NCBI RefSeq assembly: GCF_028690125.1
Contig: NZ_JAQVBV010000029.1
Span: forward strand, 6,023-56,844
Reading direction: 5' to 3'
Length of the DNA: 50,822 nucleotides
Origin: Bacteroides sp.
Lineage (GTDB): Bacteria; Bacteroidota; Bacteroidia; Bacteroidales; Bacteroidaceae
How positions within the stretch are numbered: position 1 is the stretch's first letter; each line of letters starts with the position of its first letter. The translations under genes and the position numbers were made by a program. The notes below the pieces were generated by a model. It worked only from the letters and a program-made list of their open reading frames with translations. It was not told where the DNA came from and made no database searches. Shown in pieces: positions 5,325 to 14,259 of this stretch.

Positions 5325-6230
5325 ATGGCAATTCCAAACAAAGGTGGAGGAGGTCGTGTACATGTCGAACGCGAGAAAGCCACGGCACTAGGCCGTCCTT
5401 CACGAGCCCTATACGCAGATGAACCAAACGAACCAGAGTGGCCATATAACGGCCGAACAATAGGTAAAGGCAGCAAGGCAGAGCCTGCACGCCAGTGCGC
5501 AGCAGCACGAGCACATCATAAATGGTGTACCCAGTGCGAGCAGGAAGTATTCGCAACAACGACCTCATCCTGTCCAAATTGTGGAGCGTCGCCGAGCGAA
5601 CTCGAACCAATTAGGTGTGATAAGATAGCAGTCCCCGGCTACAATACTTGTGCGGGGCACGGTGGCGGTTACACGTTAACTCCCCAGCATAAAGCAGCAA
5701 TGATGCGTGCGAGTGTTAAAACTGGGACAACGTTCAACCAGATCTTATACTGCCCATGTAACATGTTCGGAGATGACTGTCCATACAAAGACATGTATTA
5801 CGATGAGGATGCAGTTTGTCGCTGCTATCCCGAGAAGCTTCTGTTCGATAGCGTCGTTGGCCACTTCGTGGCAACATATGATCTTGATGAAGTTGCTGAC
5901 GCCATTATACTTCAGCGCCTAGCCATGACAATCCTTCGCACGATGCGGAATGAGAAGTGGGTGGCCCAGCGTGGAGAAATCGTAGAGCGTGTTCGTACCT
6001 CACCGGATGGAACGACAGAGTCGTGGTTCGAACCAAACGCAGCAAGCGCTGTCATCTCAAAGTTAGACGGTCAGCTACTCAGCTGGCTCAAGAGCCTGAA
6101 TGTTAACAAAGCGGCCCGTGATGCTTCAAAGCGAGCGGCAGGTGTTGGTGATCTTGCACGGCTTCTTTCAGACATTTCAGTCTCAAAAGAACAAGTAGTC
6201 ACTTTTAGCGATGATGAGGATGATGCCTAA
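5325..6230 (+). CDS. Cys-rich terminase small-subunit candidate
   Basis: Position directly before the large terminase suggests the DNA-recognition subunit of the packaging motor. A zinc ribbon (C68-x2-C71 ... C83-x2-C86) is followed by a C98 ... C109-x2-H112-GGG motif of the 'VPGY..C..HGG' type often seen in terminase-associated proteins, and then a second Cys-rich segment (about 150-180). The rest is helical with an acidic tail. I start at ATG 5325 because GGAGG lies at 5309-5313. An earlier in-frame TTG at 5271 would lie upstream of the expected transcript start. At 301 aa it is longer than typical small terminases, so the call is tentative. Confidence 0.55.
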   Translation: MAIPNKGGGGRVHVEREKATALGRPSRALYADEPNEPEWPYNGRTIGKGSKAEPARQCAAARAHHKWCTQCEQEVFATTTSSCPNCGASPSELEPIRCDKIAVPGYNTCAGHGGGYTLTPQHKAAMMRASVKTGTTFNQILYCPCNMFGDDCPYKDMYYDEDAVCRCYPEKLLFDSVVGHFVATYDLDEVADAIILQRLAMTILRTMRNEKWVAQRGEIVERVRTSPDGTTESWFEPNAASAVISKLDGQLLSWLKSLNVNKAARDASKRAAGVGDLARLLSDISVSKEQVVTFSDDEDDA

Positions 6231-6448
6231 TGGCGTCACTCATATCCATTCTTGAGCGCGTGCTCTTTGAACAGACGAGTATTGCACTTAGCACACGACC
6301 GATTCCACAAAACATCATTTGTACTACATATGACAAGCTGGACGACTATGTCAACTGTGCTGACTACGTAGTAATCTGTTTTGCAGAACAGTTCAAAGGC
6401 GTTGTGCGTGGTAGCGCTACAGTCCTAGTATCAGGAGAGCTTCGTTAA
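6230..6448 (+). CDS. Hypothetical small protein (72 aa) between terminase genes
   Basis: This unrecognised protein has alternating hydrophobic strands (residues 45-72) and a helical start. It is tied by one-base TAATG overlaps to both the gene before and the large terminase after, so it is translationally coupled to the packaging operon. It could be a small terminase accessory factor. No motif supports a more precise role. Confidence 0.65.
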   Translation: MASLISILERVLFEQTSIALSTRPIPQNIICTTYDKLDDYVNCADYVVICFAEQFKGVVRGSATVLVSGELR

Positions 6449-7857
6449 TGGCAAAACGTAAACAAGTAACAGTGGGAGATCTGCGTAGCGATCCTGTGCT
6501 CTTTGCTGAGCATGTTCTAGGTATTACACTGCACGAGGGCCAGAAGCGCATTCTGCGCAGTCAGGCCCGTTTTATCGCAGTGCGTGCGGCCCGTCGTTTC
6601 GGGAAATCTTACGTCTTTTCAGCATACGCGGCCTGGGCAATTTGTACACAGGAGAACTATCGTGTGATTGTTATTAGTAGAATCATGCGGCAGAGTCTCG
6701 AGATGTTCAAGACCATTAAGGCCATTATAATGAACAGTCCGATGGCCGAATCAGTTGTGCGCTGTACGATGACTGAAATAGTCCTGTCGAATGGTTCACA
6801 GGTTCAGAGCCTGCCCGGCAGCAGCCCTAACACTCTTCGTGGTATTACGGCCAATCTTGTGATGGTTGATGAGGCTGCTTACGTTGATGAAGAAATCTTC
6901 ATCGAAATCTACCCGACCATTCTCTCGACGAAAGGTAGGATGATCCTTATCAGTACACCCGCCTTTGAAGTAGGCGAATTCTACCGTGCCTGTATGCTCG
7001 CGAAAGAATACACAAGTTTCCATTTCACTCACGCCGATGCTGTTTGGGACGATGGAACACCATTCGTGGATCCTGATGAGTTAGAGCGCGAAATTGACAG
7101 GTGTGGTGGGCGAGAAAGTCCAGAGTACAGACGTGAATACTTGGCAGAATTTGGTAATGCTGATGGTGTCTTCTTTGATGTACAAGCACTCCGTGACGCA
7201 ATGCGGGCTGACGATGGCAGCGAAGCGATCTACTTTGCCGAAGAAGGACACAAGTATGTCACCGGTGTAGATATAGGACAAATAAATGACTACACAGTCA
7301 TTGCAACGATGGATATCACTGACCCGAATGCATATTGGGTTCGTGAGATCCAAAGATTTAAAGGTGAAAGTGTCGATGCGATTATCATTAAGATTAATGA
7401 TGCAGCGGCGCGTTTCAATTCACAGAAAGTTCTGATCGATGAAGGAAACATCGGTCGATCAATCATCGAACATCTGAAGATTCGTTTCCCACACAGGCCG
7501 TTTGTTGGTTTCAATTTCAACGTCTCGACAAAACCACGTGTGATGATGAACTTGAACATCCTTCTTAATAGAAGACAACTGTTCCTTCCGGATGATATTG
7601 AGTTGCAGAAAGAAATGATGAGCTTTAAATACTCCACTAATGCACGTACTAAATCTATTAGTATGGGTGGAGCTAATGGTGTTCACGACGATATTCCCAT
7701 AGCGCTCGCACTTTGTGTTGAAGCGGCCGAGGTATTCGTGCCTCGTGGAACATTAGGTCTTGGACTTAGCGGTGGTCGCATGCTGTTTCCCGGCGCACCA
7801 GCTCGTGTCTCACAGAATGAAAAGCAAATGAGGAAAAGGAGAAATGTGTTAATATGA
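6448..7857 (+). CDS. Terminase large subunit
   Basis: This is the ATP-driven DNA packaging motor and headful/end nuclease. The N-terminal ATPase has Walker A at 47-54 (AARRFGKS), Walker B at 137-142 ending in DE, and the coupling motif STP at 169-171. The C-terminal RNase H-like nuclease has its acidic residues in GVDIG (D275), in LIDEG (D331) and in HDD (413-415). At 469 aa it has the normal length, and all key residues are present. It overlaps the portal gene by ATGA, as is common for coupled packaging genes. Confidence 0.97.
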   Translation: MAKRKQVTVGDLRSDPVLFAEHVLGITLHEGQKRILRSQARFIAVRAARRFGKSYVFSAYAAWAICTQENYRVIVISRIMRQSLEMFKTIKAIIMNSPMAESVVRCTMTEIVLSNGSQVQSLPGSSPNTLRGITANLVMVDEAAYVDEEIFIEIYPTILSTKGRMILISTPAFEVGEFYRACMLAKEYTSFHFTHADAVWDDGTPFVDPDELEREIDRCGGRESPEYRREYLAEFGNADGVFFDVQALRDAMRADDGSEAIYFAEEGHKYVTGVDIGQINDYTVIATMDITDPNAYWVREIQRFKGESVDAIIIKINDAAARFNSQKVLIDEGNIGRSIIEHLKIRFPHRPFVGFNFNVSTKPRVMMNLNILLNRRQLFLPDDIELQKEMMSFKYSTNARTKSISMGGANGVHDDIPIALALCVEAAEVFVPRGTLGLGLSGGRMLFPGAPARVSQNEKQMRKRRNVLI

Positions 7858-9098
7858 GAAAAGGATCTAATGCTGGAGGTGTTCGTCAGCTTACACTAGA
7901 AGACGTAGTGCTATCTGCACCTGCACCTACACCTGTACCTGCACCAGCGCCTGCACCACTAGCCCCCGGTCAACAGACGCTGAGTACATATACTGCTTCC
8001 CTTGGTAAACAGATCACCATGCCAAACAAATCTAAATTAGCGGCAGGTGCTCCACTTACTAAGTCGGTGAAGCTACTGAAACCCGATACCCTCGAGTATC
8101 TGTATCTCACAAACGGCTATATCTTTAGAGGTATAGAACAGACAGCGGCCGCCGTTGTGAGAAATGGTTATGAAGTAACAGCATCGAATGCGAAAGATCA
8201 GAAGGTATGTGATGAGTTTATCAGGATTAACCGTCTCGACAGTCGGCTTTTAAATGCAGCACGAAACACTGCGCTGTTTGGTAATGGCTACTGGGAGATG
8301 TATGATTCTGACGACGGCCCTCGTGTTGCTGAACTACCACCAGCTGAAGTGGATTTCAAGCGAGATATGAATGGGTACATCTTATATACTGCGGATGGCA
8401 TCCCTATAGGTTATGAGCAGAAAAGAAATAACGAACAACTTGCAGAATGGGACACCAACTTCATAGCACATTTTAAGTTCCTAGAACTTGGAGCATCTGA
8501 TATTGGTATATCCCTCATTCAACCTGCTGTCTATTCATGTACTGAATATGGTATCATTAGACAGAACATTGCTGACTCTTTCATTCGTGCACTTAATGTG
8601 GCGCATATTGCTGTAGAAGGAGCAACACCAGAAGATCTTGAGGAAGTGGCTAATCGGATGGGTGCACAGTTTACTGCCGAATCAGTATATGTAACATCCG
8701 AACGATATAAGATGACGAATGTTTCAAATGTAGGAAATAATGTAGATCCAGCTAGATTTGTAGAGCCCCCTATTTCAGAGATTGCGGCGGCGTTCTCAAT
8801 TCCAGTGGAACTGATAGCATCAACGTCAACGTTTAACCTTTCTGATTTTGAGACGAGGTATGCAGAATGGCTCGAAACAATAAAGGAAAAGCAAAGGCTA
8901 ATGGCCGAAGTTCTCGAAACCCAAGTGTTCGCAACGTTCCTAGACGCTCCTGTAGACGTTAAGTTTAACGCACCGAATCCAATGGATATCAATAACCTGA
9001 TGAAGAATCTTGGTTTCGCGGTACAGTCTCAGGCAATTACTGAAGCACAGTCACAGAAGATTCTTGAGAAAGCAGACGTATTTCCAGAAGTTGAGTAA
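7854..9098 (+). CDS. Portal protein
   Basis: This is the dodecameric ring at the packaging vertex, partner of the terminase and neck. Position after the large terminase, 414-aa length, and the portal-like middle and C-terminal helices (crown/stem region with '..FNLSDFETRYAEW..IKEKQ..' near residues 335-365) support the call. Residues 21-39 form an unusual Pro/Ala stretch (SAPAPTPVPA...), a flexible linker between the N-terminal peptide and the folded part. It starts inside the terminase stop (ATGA). Confidence 0.92.
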   Translation: MRKGSNAGGVRQLTLEDVVLSAPAPTPVPAPAPAPLAPGQQTLSTYTASLGKQITMPNKSKLAAGAPLTKSVKLLKPDTLEYLYLTNGYIFRGIEQTAAAVVRNGYEVTASNAKDQKVCDEFIRINRLDSRLLNAARNTALFGNGYWEMYDSDDGPRVAELPPAEVDFKRDMNGYILYTADGIPIGYEQKRNNEQLAEWDTNFIAHFKFLELGASDIGISLIQPAVYSCTEYGIIRQNIADSFIRALNVAHIAVEGATPEDLEEVANRMGAQFTAESVYVTSERYKMTNVSNVGNNVDPARFVEPPISEIAAAFSIPVELIASTSTFNLSDFETRYAEWLETIKEKQRLMAEVLETQVFATFLDAPVDVKFNAPNPMDINNLMKNLGFAVQSQAITEAQSQKILEKADVFPEVE

Positions 9099-9099
9099 C

Positions 9100-9321
9100 A
9101 TGCAATTTCATGAAGGTAAGAAGTTTTGGCACATCATATTTTCTGATGCGTCAAAATTTTCTGATTGGAAAACGATTCATCTTAAAGGTGGAATGGCCCG
9201 TATCGGAAGAGACTCTGAGAGTGAAAAATACTCTGTGCATTCCGTTATGTTATCAAAAGACAAGTATAACCTTACAGCGGCAAAGCTTGCTGCATTCTAC
9301 TATGTGAGGTATTTATCATGA
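9100..9321 (+). CDS. Small conserved-type phage head protein (73 aa)
   Basis: ATG 9100 lies one base after the portal stop, and the stop overlaps the ligase start (ATGA). The sequence has a 'W..I.LKGG..ARIGR' strand pair followed by 'YSVHSVMLSKDKYNLTAAK', a pattern I associate with small proteins encoded near XkdF-type proteases in phage head clusters, but I cannot name the family with certainty. A role in head assembly is inferred from position only. Confidence 0.6.
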   Translation: MQFHEGKKFWHIIFSDASKFSDWKTIHLKGGMARIGRDSESEKYSVHSVMLSKDKYNLTAAKLAAFYYVRYLS

Positions 9322-11369
9322 GGAAAGGTCAGAAAGTTGGTACTCTTACGAACAAACAACTTCTGTTCGACCATCTTCTTCTCCACAAGTGGTTTAACCA
9401 AGGTGGTGTAGAAGGTTGGAGTAAAGAGGACTTAGTCAACCAACATGTATTAATAGTTCTCGAACTTGCTAAACGTGGTATCAATCATCCTGACGTTGAA
9501 GACAAAGCGCTCGATGATGAATCAGAGCCATTTTACGATAAGAAGCTCGAAGATTCCAAACTGGCAAACTTCATTCAGGATCTTCCAGATGAGATGATTC
9601 TACATGATGAGTTCATTAAGATCGTCGGTTCTTTTGTAGAAGAATGGAAAGACGACCCGAATGATATTGACGTAATAATGCCTGTCGAAATTCCGGCAGT
9701 GAGAGAGTTCTTACGAGAATGCGGTGCTAAATTACCGATTCATGCGAACGTATCGGATGGATCCTCTGGACAGTACATGCCGATATACGAACTTGTGCTT
9801 CGTAAGTGCCAGAGACCCACTAAGTATATATATGACTACAAAGTACCATTAGGTCAGCCAGTTCCCAAACAACAGTATGAGACCAGAAACGCGTGGTTCA
9901 TGGAACCCGAATTTGGTTACTACATTCAACCTAAGTTACGTGGGGAACATATTTATATACATAAAGATTGCGACCAGTTATTTGTTGACGGCGATGTTCC
10001 ATTAAATGAAGCGGCGCGCACGATCCTCTTAAACTCTGGCCCTGATCAGTATATTGTAGAAGCAATTACGGCACCGTCTACTGGTACTGTTGTTATATTC
10101 GACATACTCCGTCACTCATCTACAGAACTTACAGATTTTACACTTAAGTCTAGAATGGTATTTCTTGAGAAGTTCCAGCTAGCGGCTAACCCATTCGTCT
10201 GCAAAGTCCCATCTTTCTGGGTTGATGCATGGGAGTCCGAAGAAGCCGCCCTTGCTGCAGTAGCATCTCTGAATGTACCAGAAATCATAATGAAAGATGA
10301 TTATGATATGTACTACCTAGATGGTAGGAATCCTAACTGGAAAGTCATCACACTTGCTGCGCCAACCCGTTTGAAAGTCGGCACACCCAATTTCCCTGCA
10401 CTTAAAGCTAATACCGGCTATGGTAAATTCGAATTTAATGATATTGAAGAAGCATGGATGTATTGGGGCAAAGGCTTTACTGCTGAGGGTGCAGTAGCTA
10501 TCGAAGAGAAATATGATGGCTTCCGTTGTCTTATTCATAAGAGTAAAGATGATAAGGTCTGGATTTTTACTGAGGATCGTCGGCGCGATCTTGCCGATAA
10601 TTTCCCAAGAACAGTTGAGAAGCTGAAAGCAGATTTTAAGGGTTCTGAATTTATTCTCGATTCTGAACTTGTTTGGTATGATGAGAAAGGAATGGCTCGT
10701 CCTAGACAGGATGTATCATACTTTATTCATGGTAAACAGGAGAAGATAGATGATAAATGGAGAATCGATGATGAGTTTGTAAAGTTCAATATTTTCGACT
10801 GCCTTTATTTGAATGGTACCCAACTAGTTGATCAACCGTGGACTGAACGCCAGAAAGCACTTGCGCAGGTAATCGAGAAAGATAGCGATACATTACATCG
10901 TGTAATTCCAATCCTTGCAGATAATAGGAATGAGTTTATAGCTGCAATTAAGAAGCAGGCAGGTATTCCTGGTTCAGAAGGAGCAATGTTGAAGTATACA
11001 AAGAGTAACTACCCACTTGATGGTAGAACGACTAACTGGGCTAAATATAAAACTGTGTTAGAAGTTCATTTGGAAGTAATGAAAATTGTTACGAAGAAGA
11101 GGTCTCCATCGCAGATAAAATCTGGCGATGCCTATATGTATGATGTTGGATATAAGAGGGATGGTAAACTTGAACAGATTGGCACGACATATTCGACAGG
11201 TATTAAAGCGAAGGTAGGCGATATTCTTACAGTAATTCCAGTACAAGTTATTTGGAATGAAAGTGATGATAAGTTAACATTCATGTTCCCAAGAGTCAAG
11301 GAGATCAATGAAGAGATCAAGGAACCAGATTCTTTTGAGATGTTAGTTAAGGTTGCTCAGAAAACCTGA
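9318..11369 (+). CDS. ATP-dependent DNA ligase with a second, degenerate ligase domain
   Basis: The protein joins DNA nicks through an enzyme-AMP intermediate. The functional nucleotidyltransferase domain has motif I EEKYDGFR (K398), motif III LDSELV (E450), FNIFD (490-494), motif IV EGAMLK (554-559) and motif V NWAKYK (573-578), then an OB-fold (about 590-683). The N-terminal half (about 195-350) repeats the same order in weakened form: QPKLRGE (K206), VEA, VIFDIL, IIMK and LDGRNPNWK, so it looks like an internal duplication that lost several catalytic residues. The first 120 residues hold a separate region with a DPNDIDVI motif. A ligase between portal and protease genes is unusual and suggests repair of DNA around packaging. 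Confidence 0.9.
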   Translation: MRKGQKVGTLTNKQLLFDHLLLHKWFNQGGVEGWSKEDLVNQHVLIVLELAKRGINHPDVEDKALDDESEPFYDKKLEDSKLANFIQDLPDEMILHDEFIKIVGSFVEEWKDDPNDIDVIMPVEIPAVREFLRECGAKLPIHANVSDGSSGQYMPIYELVLRKCQRPTKYIYDYKVPLGQPVPKQQYETRNAWFMEPEFGYYIQPKLRGEHIYIHKDCDQLFVDGDVPLNEAARTILLNSGPDQYIVEAITAPSTGTVVIFDILRHSSTELTDFTLKSRMVFLEKFQLAANPFVCKVPSFWVDAWESEEAALAAVASLNVPEIIMKDDYDMYYLDGRNPNWKVITLAAPTRLKVGTPNFPALKANTGYGKFEFNDIEEAWMYWGKGFTAEGAVAIEEKYDGFRCLIHKSKDDKVWIFTEDRRRDLADNFPRTVEKLKADFKGSEFILDSELVWYDEKGMARPRQDVSYFIHGKQEKIDDKWRIDDEFVKFNIFDCLYLNGTQLVDQPWTERQKALAQVIEKDSDTLHRVIPILADNRNEFIAAIKKQAGIPGSEGAMLKYTKSNYPLDGRTTNWAKYKTVLEVHLEVMKIVTKKRSPSQIKSGDAYMYDVGYKRDGKLEQIGTTYSTGIKAKVGDILTVIPVQVIWNESDDKLTFMFPRVKEINEEIKEPDSFEMLVKVAQKT

Positions 11370-11374
11370 GCAAC

Positions 11375-11425
11375 GAAACATTTAAATACTTTGAAGTAAT
11401 TTGACAAAAGATATATATAATTGAA
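11375..11425 (+). promoter_or_regulatory. Late promoter, class A (phosphoesterase/capsid operon)
   Basis: GAAA-CA-TTTAAATAC (TATA at 11381-11388) is followed 28 bp after its start by AGATATATATAATTG (11409-11423), again preceded by TTGACAAA. It matches the promoter at 5251 over most of about 45 bp. It should drive the phosphoesterase, protease/scaffold and major capsid genes. Confidence 0.75.
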
Positions 11426-11441
11426 GAGTGAGGTACAAACC

Positions 11442-11981
11442 TTGATCGAAAACCTTAAAATATTGGCCGAGGATCTGAAGCCATTTGAAGGTGAGCGCAA
11501 ATTTGTTCTACAGCGTCATACACGCGGCGACTCAGTTCATTATGACTTACGCATGCTCGTAGGAGATGAGACACATCTCGTAGGCCTCACACTCAATCTC
11601 GGTGACACTGAGAAAGAAAAACAGTTTTTAAAAGATCCAACCGGGGTACAAGTACAGGTAGAAGTTAAATTAAGACAACCAATCTCCTGGCTTAAAGTTC
11701 AGGGAGAAGTTGAACCCGGTGGCGTCGGTGCTACTAGGTATAAACCTGCCGAATGGAAAATCCTTGATTATGGTACATATCACTTAGGTACTACTAAGCC
11801 AGATGAAGGATTCTTCGAGTTTTTCTTCAATGGTAAACACGATATCATGGAAGGTCGTTGGATCACTAGAATGTTGAAGTTCCCAGAAGATCGTGAAGAT
11901 CCGAAGTCTAAAATGATTGATAGACTACTATTCTGGAAGCCCAAAGATCAGAATCCATATAAAGAGGAAAAGAAGAAATGA
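11442..11981 (+). CDS. LigD-type 3'-phosphoesterase domain protein
   Basis: The LigD PE domain trims damaged 3' ends (3'-phosphate or 3'-ribonucleotide) before ligation. The signature FVLQRHTRG...HYDLR is present with H26, H33, D35 and R37, although the gap between the two His is one residue longer than in the LigD pattern I recall. The later W..VQGEVEPGG.GA and GRW..R strands also fit. A second active-site EDHP-like motif is not obvious. I start at TTG 11442 because GAGGT is at 11430-11434; TTG 11421 has no such site. It stands as a separate gene next to the ligase, as if a LigD were split. Confidence 0.8.
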   Translation: MIENLKILAEDLKPFEGERKFVLQRHTRGDSVHYDLRMLVGDETHLVGLTLNLGDTEKEKQFLKDPTGVQVQVEVKLRQPISWLKVQGEVEPGGVGATRYKPAEWKILDYGTYHLGTTKPDEGFFEFFFNGKHDIMEGRWITRMLKFPEDREDPKSKMIDRLLFWKPKDQNPYKEEKKK

Positions 11982-13195
11982 CCAACTCAGAAGTAATTAT
12001 GGGCATTAGTTTCTCTGAAGATATGGATCAGTTTGACGATGCTGGAAATCTTGTATTTTCCGGCCCAGCTCTCGAAGCAGGAGTATGGACTGATGCTCAT
12101 GGCAATACCGCATACTACCCGCAGGAAATTATAAAAGCTTCGGCACCTCTGTTCGTTGGAGTTGACATTCTTTGCGAACATCAGGGAATTCCTATTGGTA
12201 AGATTCTAGAAGTCGAACCTACCGATGTTGGATTTAAAGTTACTAAGGGTATCATTACTAGTAAACGTATGGCCGCCCGCGTACTTGAAAAGAAGCTTCG
12301 AGGACTGAGTATACATGCAAACGTCAGAGTAGATCCGGTTCGGAAGATTGTACTGGAAATTTTTGGTGCTCAAGAAATTTCACTTGTTAAAAACCCTGCT
12401 TGTAAAGTTTGTTTATTAGATAGTTATAAAATGCAAGATGGTGATGAAACTGTGGTAGAAACAGAAAATAAAGCATATGAGTCTTACCCAGAACCTGATT
12501 GCGAGCAGTTTAAAGATTCACCAGAAATTTACGAAGCTTGCAAAAAGTTCGCCAAAGCCGTCGAAGTCTTTAGAAAGGCTCAGGAAGAGTGGCATGGCAT
12601 GTTTACTAAGAAAGAATATGGAGATATGAAGGAATCCGCTATGTCTGAACCTGAGGAAACTCCTATTGAGGTAGAAGCATCTGCCGAAGTAGATACGGAA
12701 ACGGAAGTAGAGACTGAACCTGAAATTGAAACTGAAGTGGAAGCATCTGCCGAAGCTGAAGTTGAAGTCGAAACTGAAACTGAAACTGAAATCGAAGCAT
12801 CCGCTGAACCTGAAGTCGATGCGCTTAAGGAACTCACTGATAAGCTTGAGGCTGCACAGATTGAGTTAGCTGGATATAGAGCAGAAATTTCGGTTCTCAC
12901 TAGTCGCGTTAATGCATACGCAACTGCAGAGAGACAGCGCCTTGAAGAAGCTGTAATGTCCGCAGATCCGAATGCAGATAAAGAATTTATCGCCACGCTT
13001 GGAGCCGCCGGTCTTGAGAAGTATCTTGAAACTGTCACGCGGATGTCTAAACCCACCGTTGGCGCAAGTAAGAAATCAACTAGGAAAGAGGAGGCAACGA
13101 CCGTTTCACTGTCCGCGCCTGCTAAGAAAGATGGATTAACTAAAGATAATTTTACATCAGCTGATATAATCAAGATGCTTAAAAGCAAACAGTAA
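11978..13195 (+). CDS. Prohead protease (XkdF-type) fused to scaffold
   Basis: The N-terminal 150 residues form a serine protease that matures the capsid: H68 in CEHQG, S111 in GLSIHA, and the strand EISLVKNPAC (133-142) typical of XkdF-like proteases. Residues about 220-280 are a low-complexity acidic repeat of Glu/Thr/Val/Ala. A coiled coil (about 280-325) and a basic C-terminal tail follow, as in scaffolding domains that recruit capsid subunits. Protease and scaffold in one 405-aa chain would be cut out during maturation. It overlaps the preceding gene by ATGA. Confidence 0.85.
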   Translation: MTNSEVIMGISFSEDMDQFDDAGNLVFSGPALEAGVWTDAHGNTAYYPQEIIKASAPLFVGVDILCEHQGIPIGKILEVEPTDVGFKVTKGIITSKRMAARVLEKKLRGLSIHANVRVDPVRKIVLEIFGAQEISLVKNPACKVCLLDSYKMQDGDETVVETENKAYESYPEPDCEQFKDSPEIYEACKKFAKAVEVFRKAQEEWHGMFTKKEYGDMKESAMSEPEETPIEVEASAEVDTETEVETEPEIETEVEASAEAEVEVETETETEIEASAEPEVDALKELTDKLEAAQIELAGYRAEISVLTSRVNAYATAERQRLEEAVMSADPNADKEFIATLGAAGLEKYLETVTRMSKPTVGASKKSTRKEEATTVSLSAPAKKDGLTKDNFTSADIIKMLKSKQ

Positions 13196-13210
13196 GTTAG
13201 GTGATAAATA

Positions 13211-14209
13211 ATGAGTTCAATTGAAGATCTTAAGGAAATGACTATGGCTGCCGGCGACGAAATTTCTCACGCAGATGGCGCGAACAGAATCCCCGAAGTT
13301 TGGGGCGAAGAGATTGAGGTACGTGCAAATATTGAGCGTATTCTCCGTAGGTATGTAAGGGTTAACACCGATCTCGTTGGGAGACCTGGTGACACTGTGA
13401 AGTTACCCAAGAAAACCTACTCTGACATGGACACTTATGCAGCAGCTGCAACTGGTGGAGATCTTGTTACTATCTCACCGAATTTCGAGCTGACTCTGGA
13501 TCTCGTCACTATCGAGCCAGTAGAAGTTGCTCTGGCAACTGCTATTACCAAGCAGATCATCGATGAGGCAATGATTTCCGTCCTCGATGAAGCTAGGAAT
13601 AACATGGCTGATACCATTGCAGACAAGGAAGACCAGGACATTCTCGCAGCTCTTGTTGCCACCAGTGCAACCGAGGCTGAGTGTGTAACCTATGTTGAAG
13701 CAAAGAGGAACTCCGTTACTTTCGTTAGCGGAAAATGGACGACTGCTCAGGCAGCTCTTGCTCAGGAAAACATTACTTCCGTCGACGTTCTCGATCTCTC
13801 TGTAATTGTTGAAGCTTCTGAAGTAGTTATGCATGAACAGGGATTCGTTGCAGACGTTCTCTTTATCCACCCAAGGCAGAAGGCAAGCCTGCTCAGAGAT
13901 GACAACTTTATCGATGCAGCTAAGAATGGTGGAACCGTTGCAAGACAGAAGGGTGTCATCGGTGAAATCTTCGGTCTCGAAGTTGTCACCACAAGGCGTG
14001 TTCCAAGCATCACCATCTCCGGTAGCGCAACTGGTTACCAGGCTATCCTTATGGACAAGTCTGCCGCAGCCGTTCTCGCAATCAAGAGGCCGGTCACCAT
14101 TGAAACCGAGTACAAGCCTGCAGAAAGGAAGCACTACCTGTACTTCACTCAGATGTACAAAGCCCAGAGAGTTAACCACGGTGCTGTTGTTCTGATCAAC
14201 ACCGCTTAA
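13211..14209 (+). CDS. Major capsid protein (HK97 fold)
   Basis: The 332-aa protein follows protease/scaffold directly and shows the expected features: helical N-terminal arm (about 1-55), E-loop region (about 60-110 with GRPGDTVKLPK), spine helix (about 115-145) and the P/A-domain strands ending in 'YLYFTQMYKAQRVNHGAVVLI'. GGTGAT precedes ATG 13211. Codon use is strikingly different from the fibre genes, richer in C/G-ending codons, as expected of the most abundant virion protein. A strong hairpin terminator follows. Confidence 0.9.
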   Translation: MSSIEDLKEMTMAAGDEISHADGANRIPEVWGEEIEVRANIERILRRYVRVNTDLVGRPGDTVKLPKKTYSDMDTYAAAATGGDLVTISPNFELTLDLVTIEPVEVALATAITKQIIDEAMISVLDEARNNMADTIADKEDQDILAALVATSATEAECVTYVEAKRNSVTFVSGKWTTAQAALAQENITSVDVLDLSVIVEASEVVMHEQGFVADVLFIHPRQKASLLRDDNFIDAAKNGGTVARQKGVIGEIFGLEVVTTRRVPSITISGSATGYQAILMDKSAAAVLAIKRPVTIETEYKPAERKHYLYFTQMYKAQRVNHGAVVLINTA

Positions 14210-14212
14210 GTG

Positions 14213-14244
14213 TAGATTCCTTCGGGAATCTATCCCATCTTTTT
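14213..14244 (+). terminator. Terminator after the major capsid gene
   Basis: A perfect 8-bp stem (TAGATTCC 14213-14220 / GGAATCTA 14225-14232) is capped by a TTCG tetraloop and followed by T5 at 14240-14244. It probably limits or stabilises the abundant capsid transcript. Confidence 0.75.
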
Positions 14245-14259
14245 CGCGAGGGATAGCGC

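Noticed and set aside
12580..13188. A 202-codon leftward open frame, very Ser-rich.
   Set aside because: It is the antisense shadow of the protease/scaffold gene's acidic repeat (Glu/Thr codons read backwards give Ser/Val). No ribosome-binding site, and the forward gene is clearly real.
13475..14179. Leftward open frame of 234 codons across the capsid gene.
   Set aside because: Antisense to a highly codon-biased gene; long antisense frames are expected there, and no promoter or ribosome-binding site supports it.
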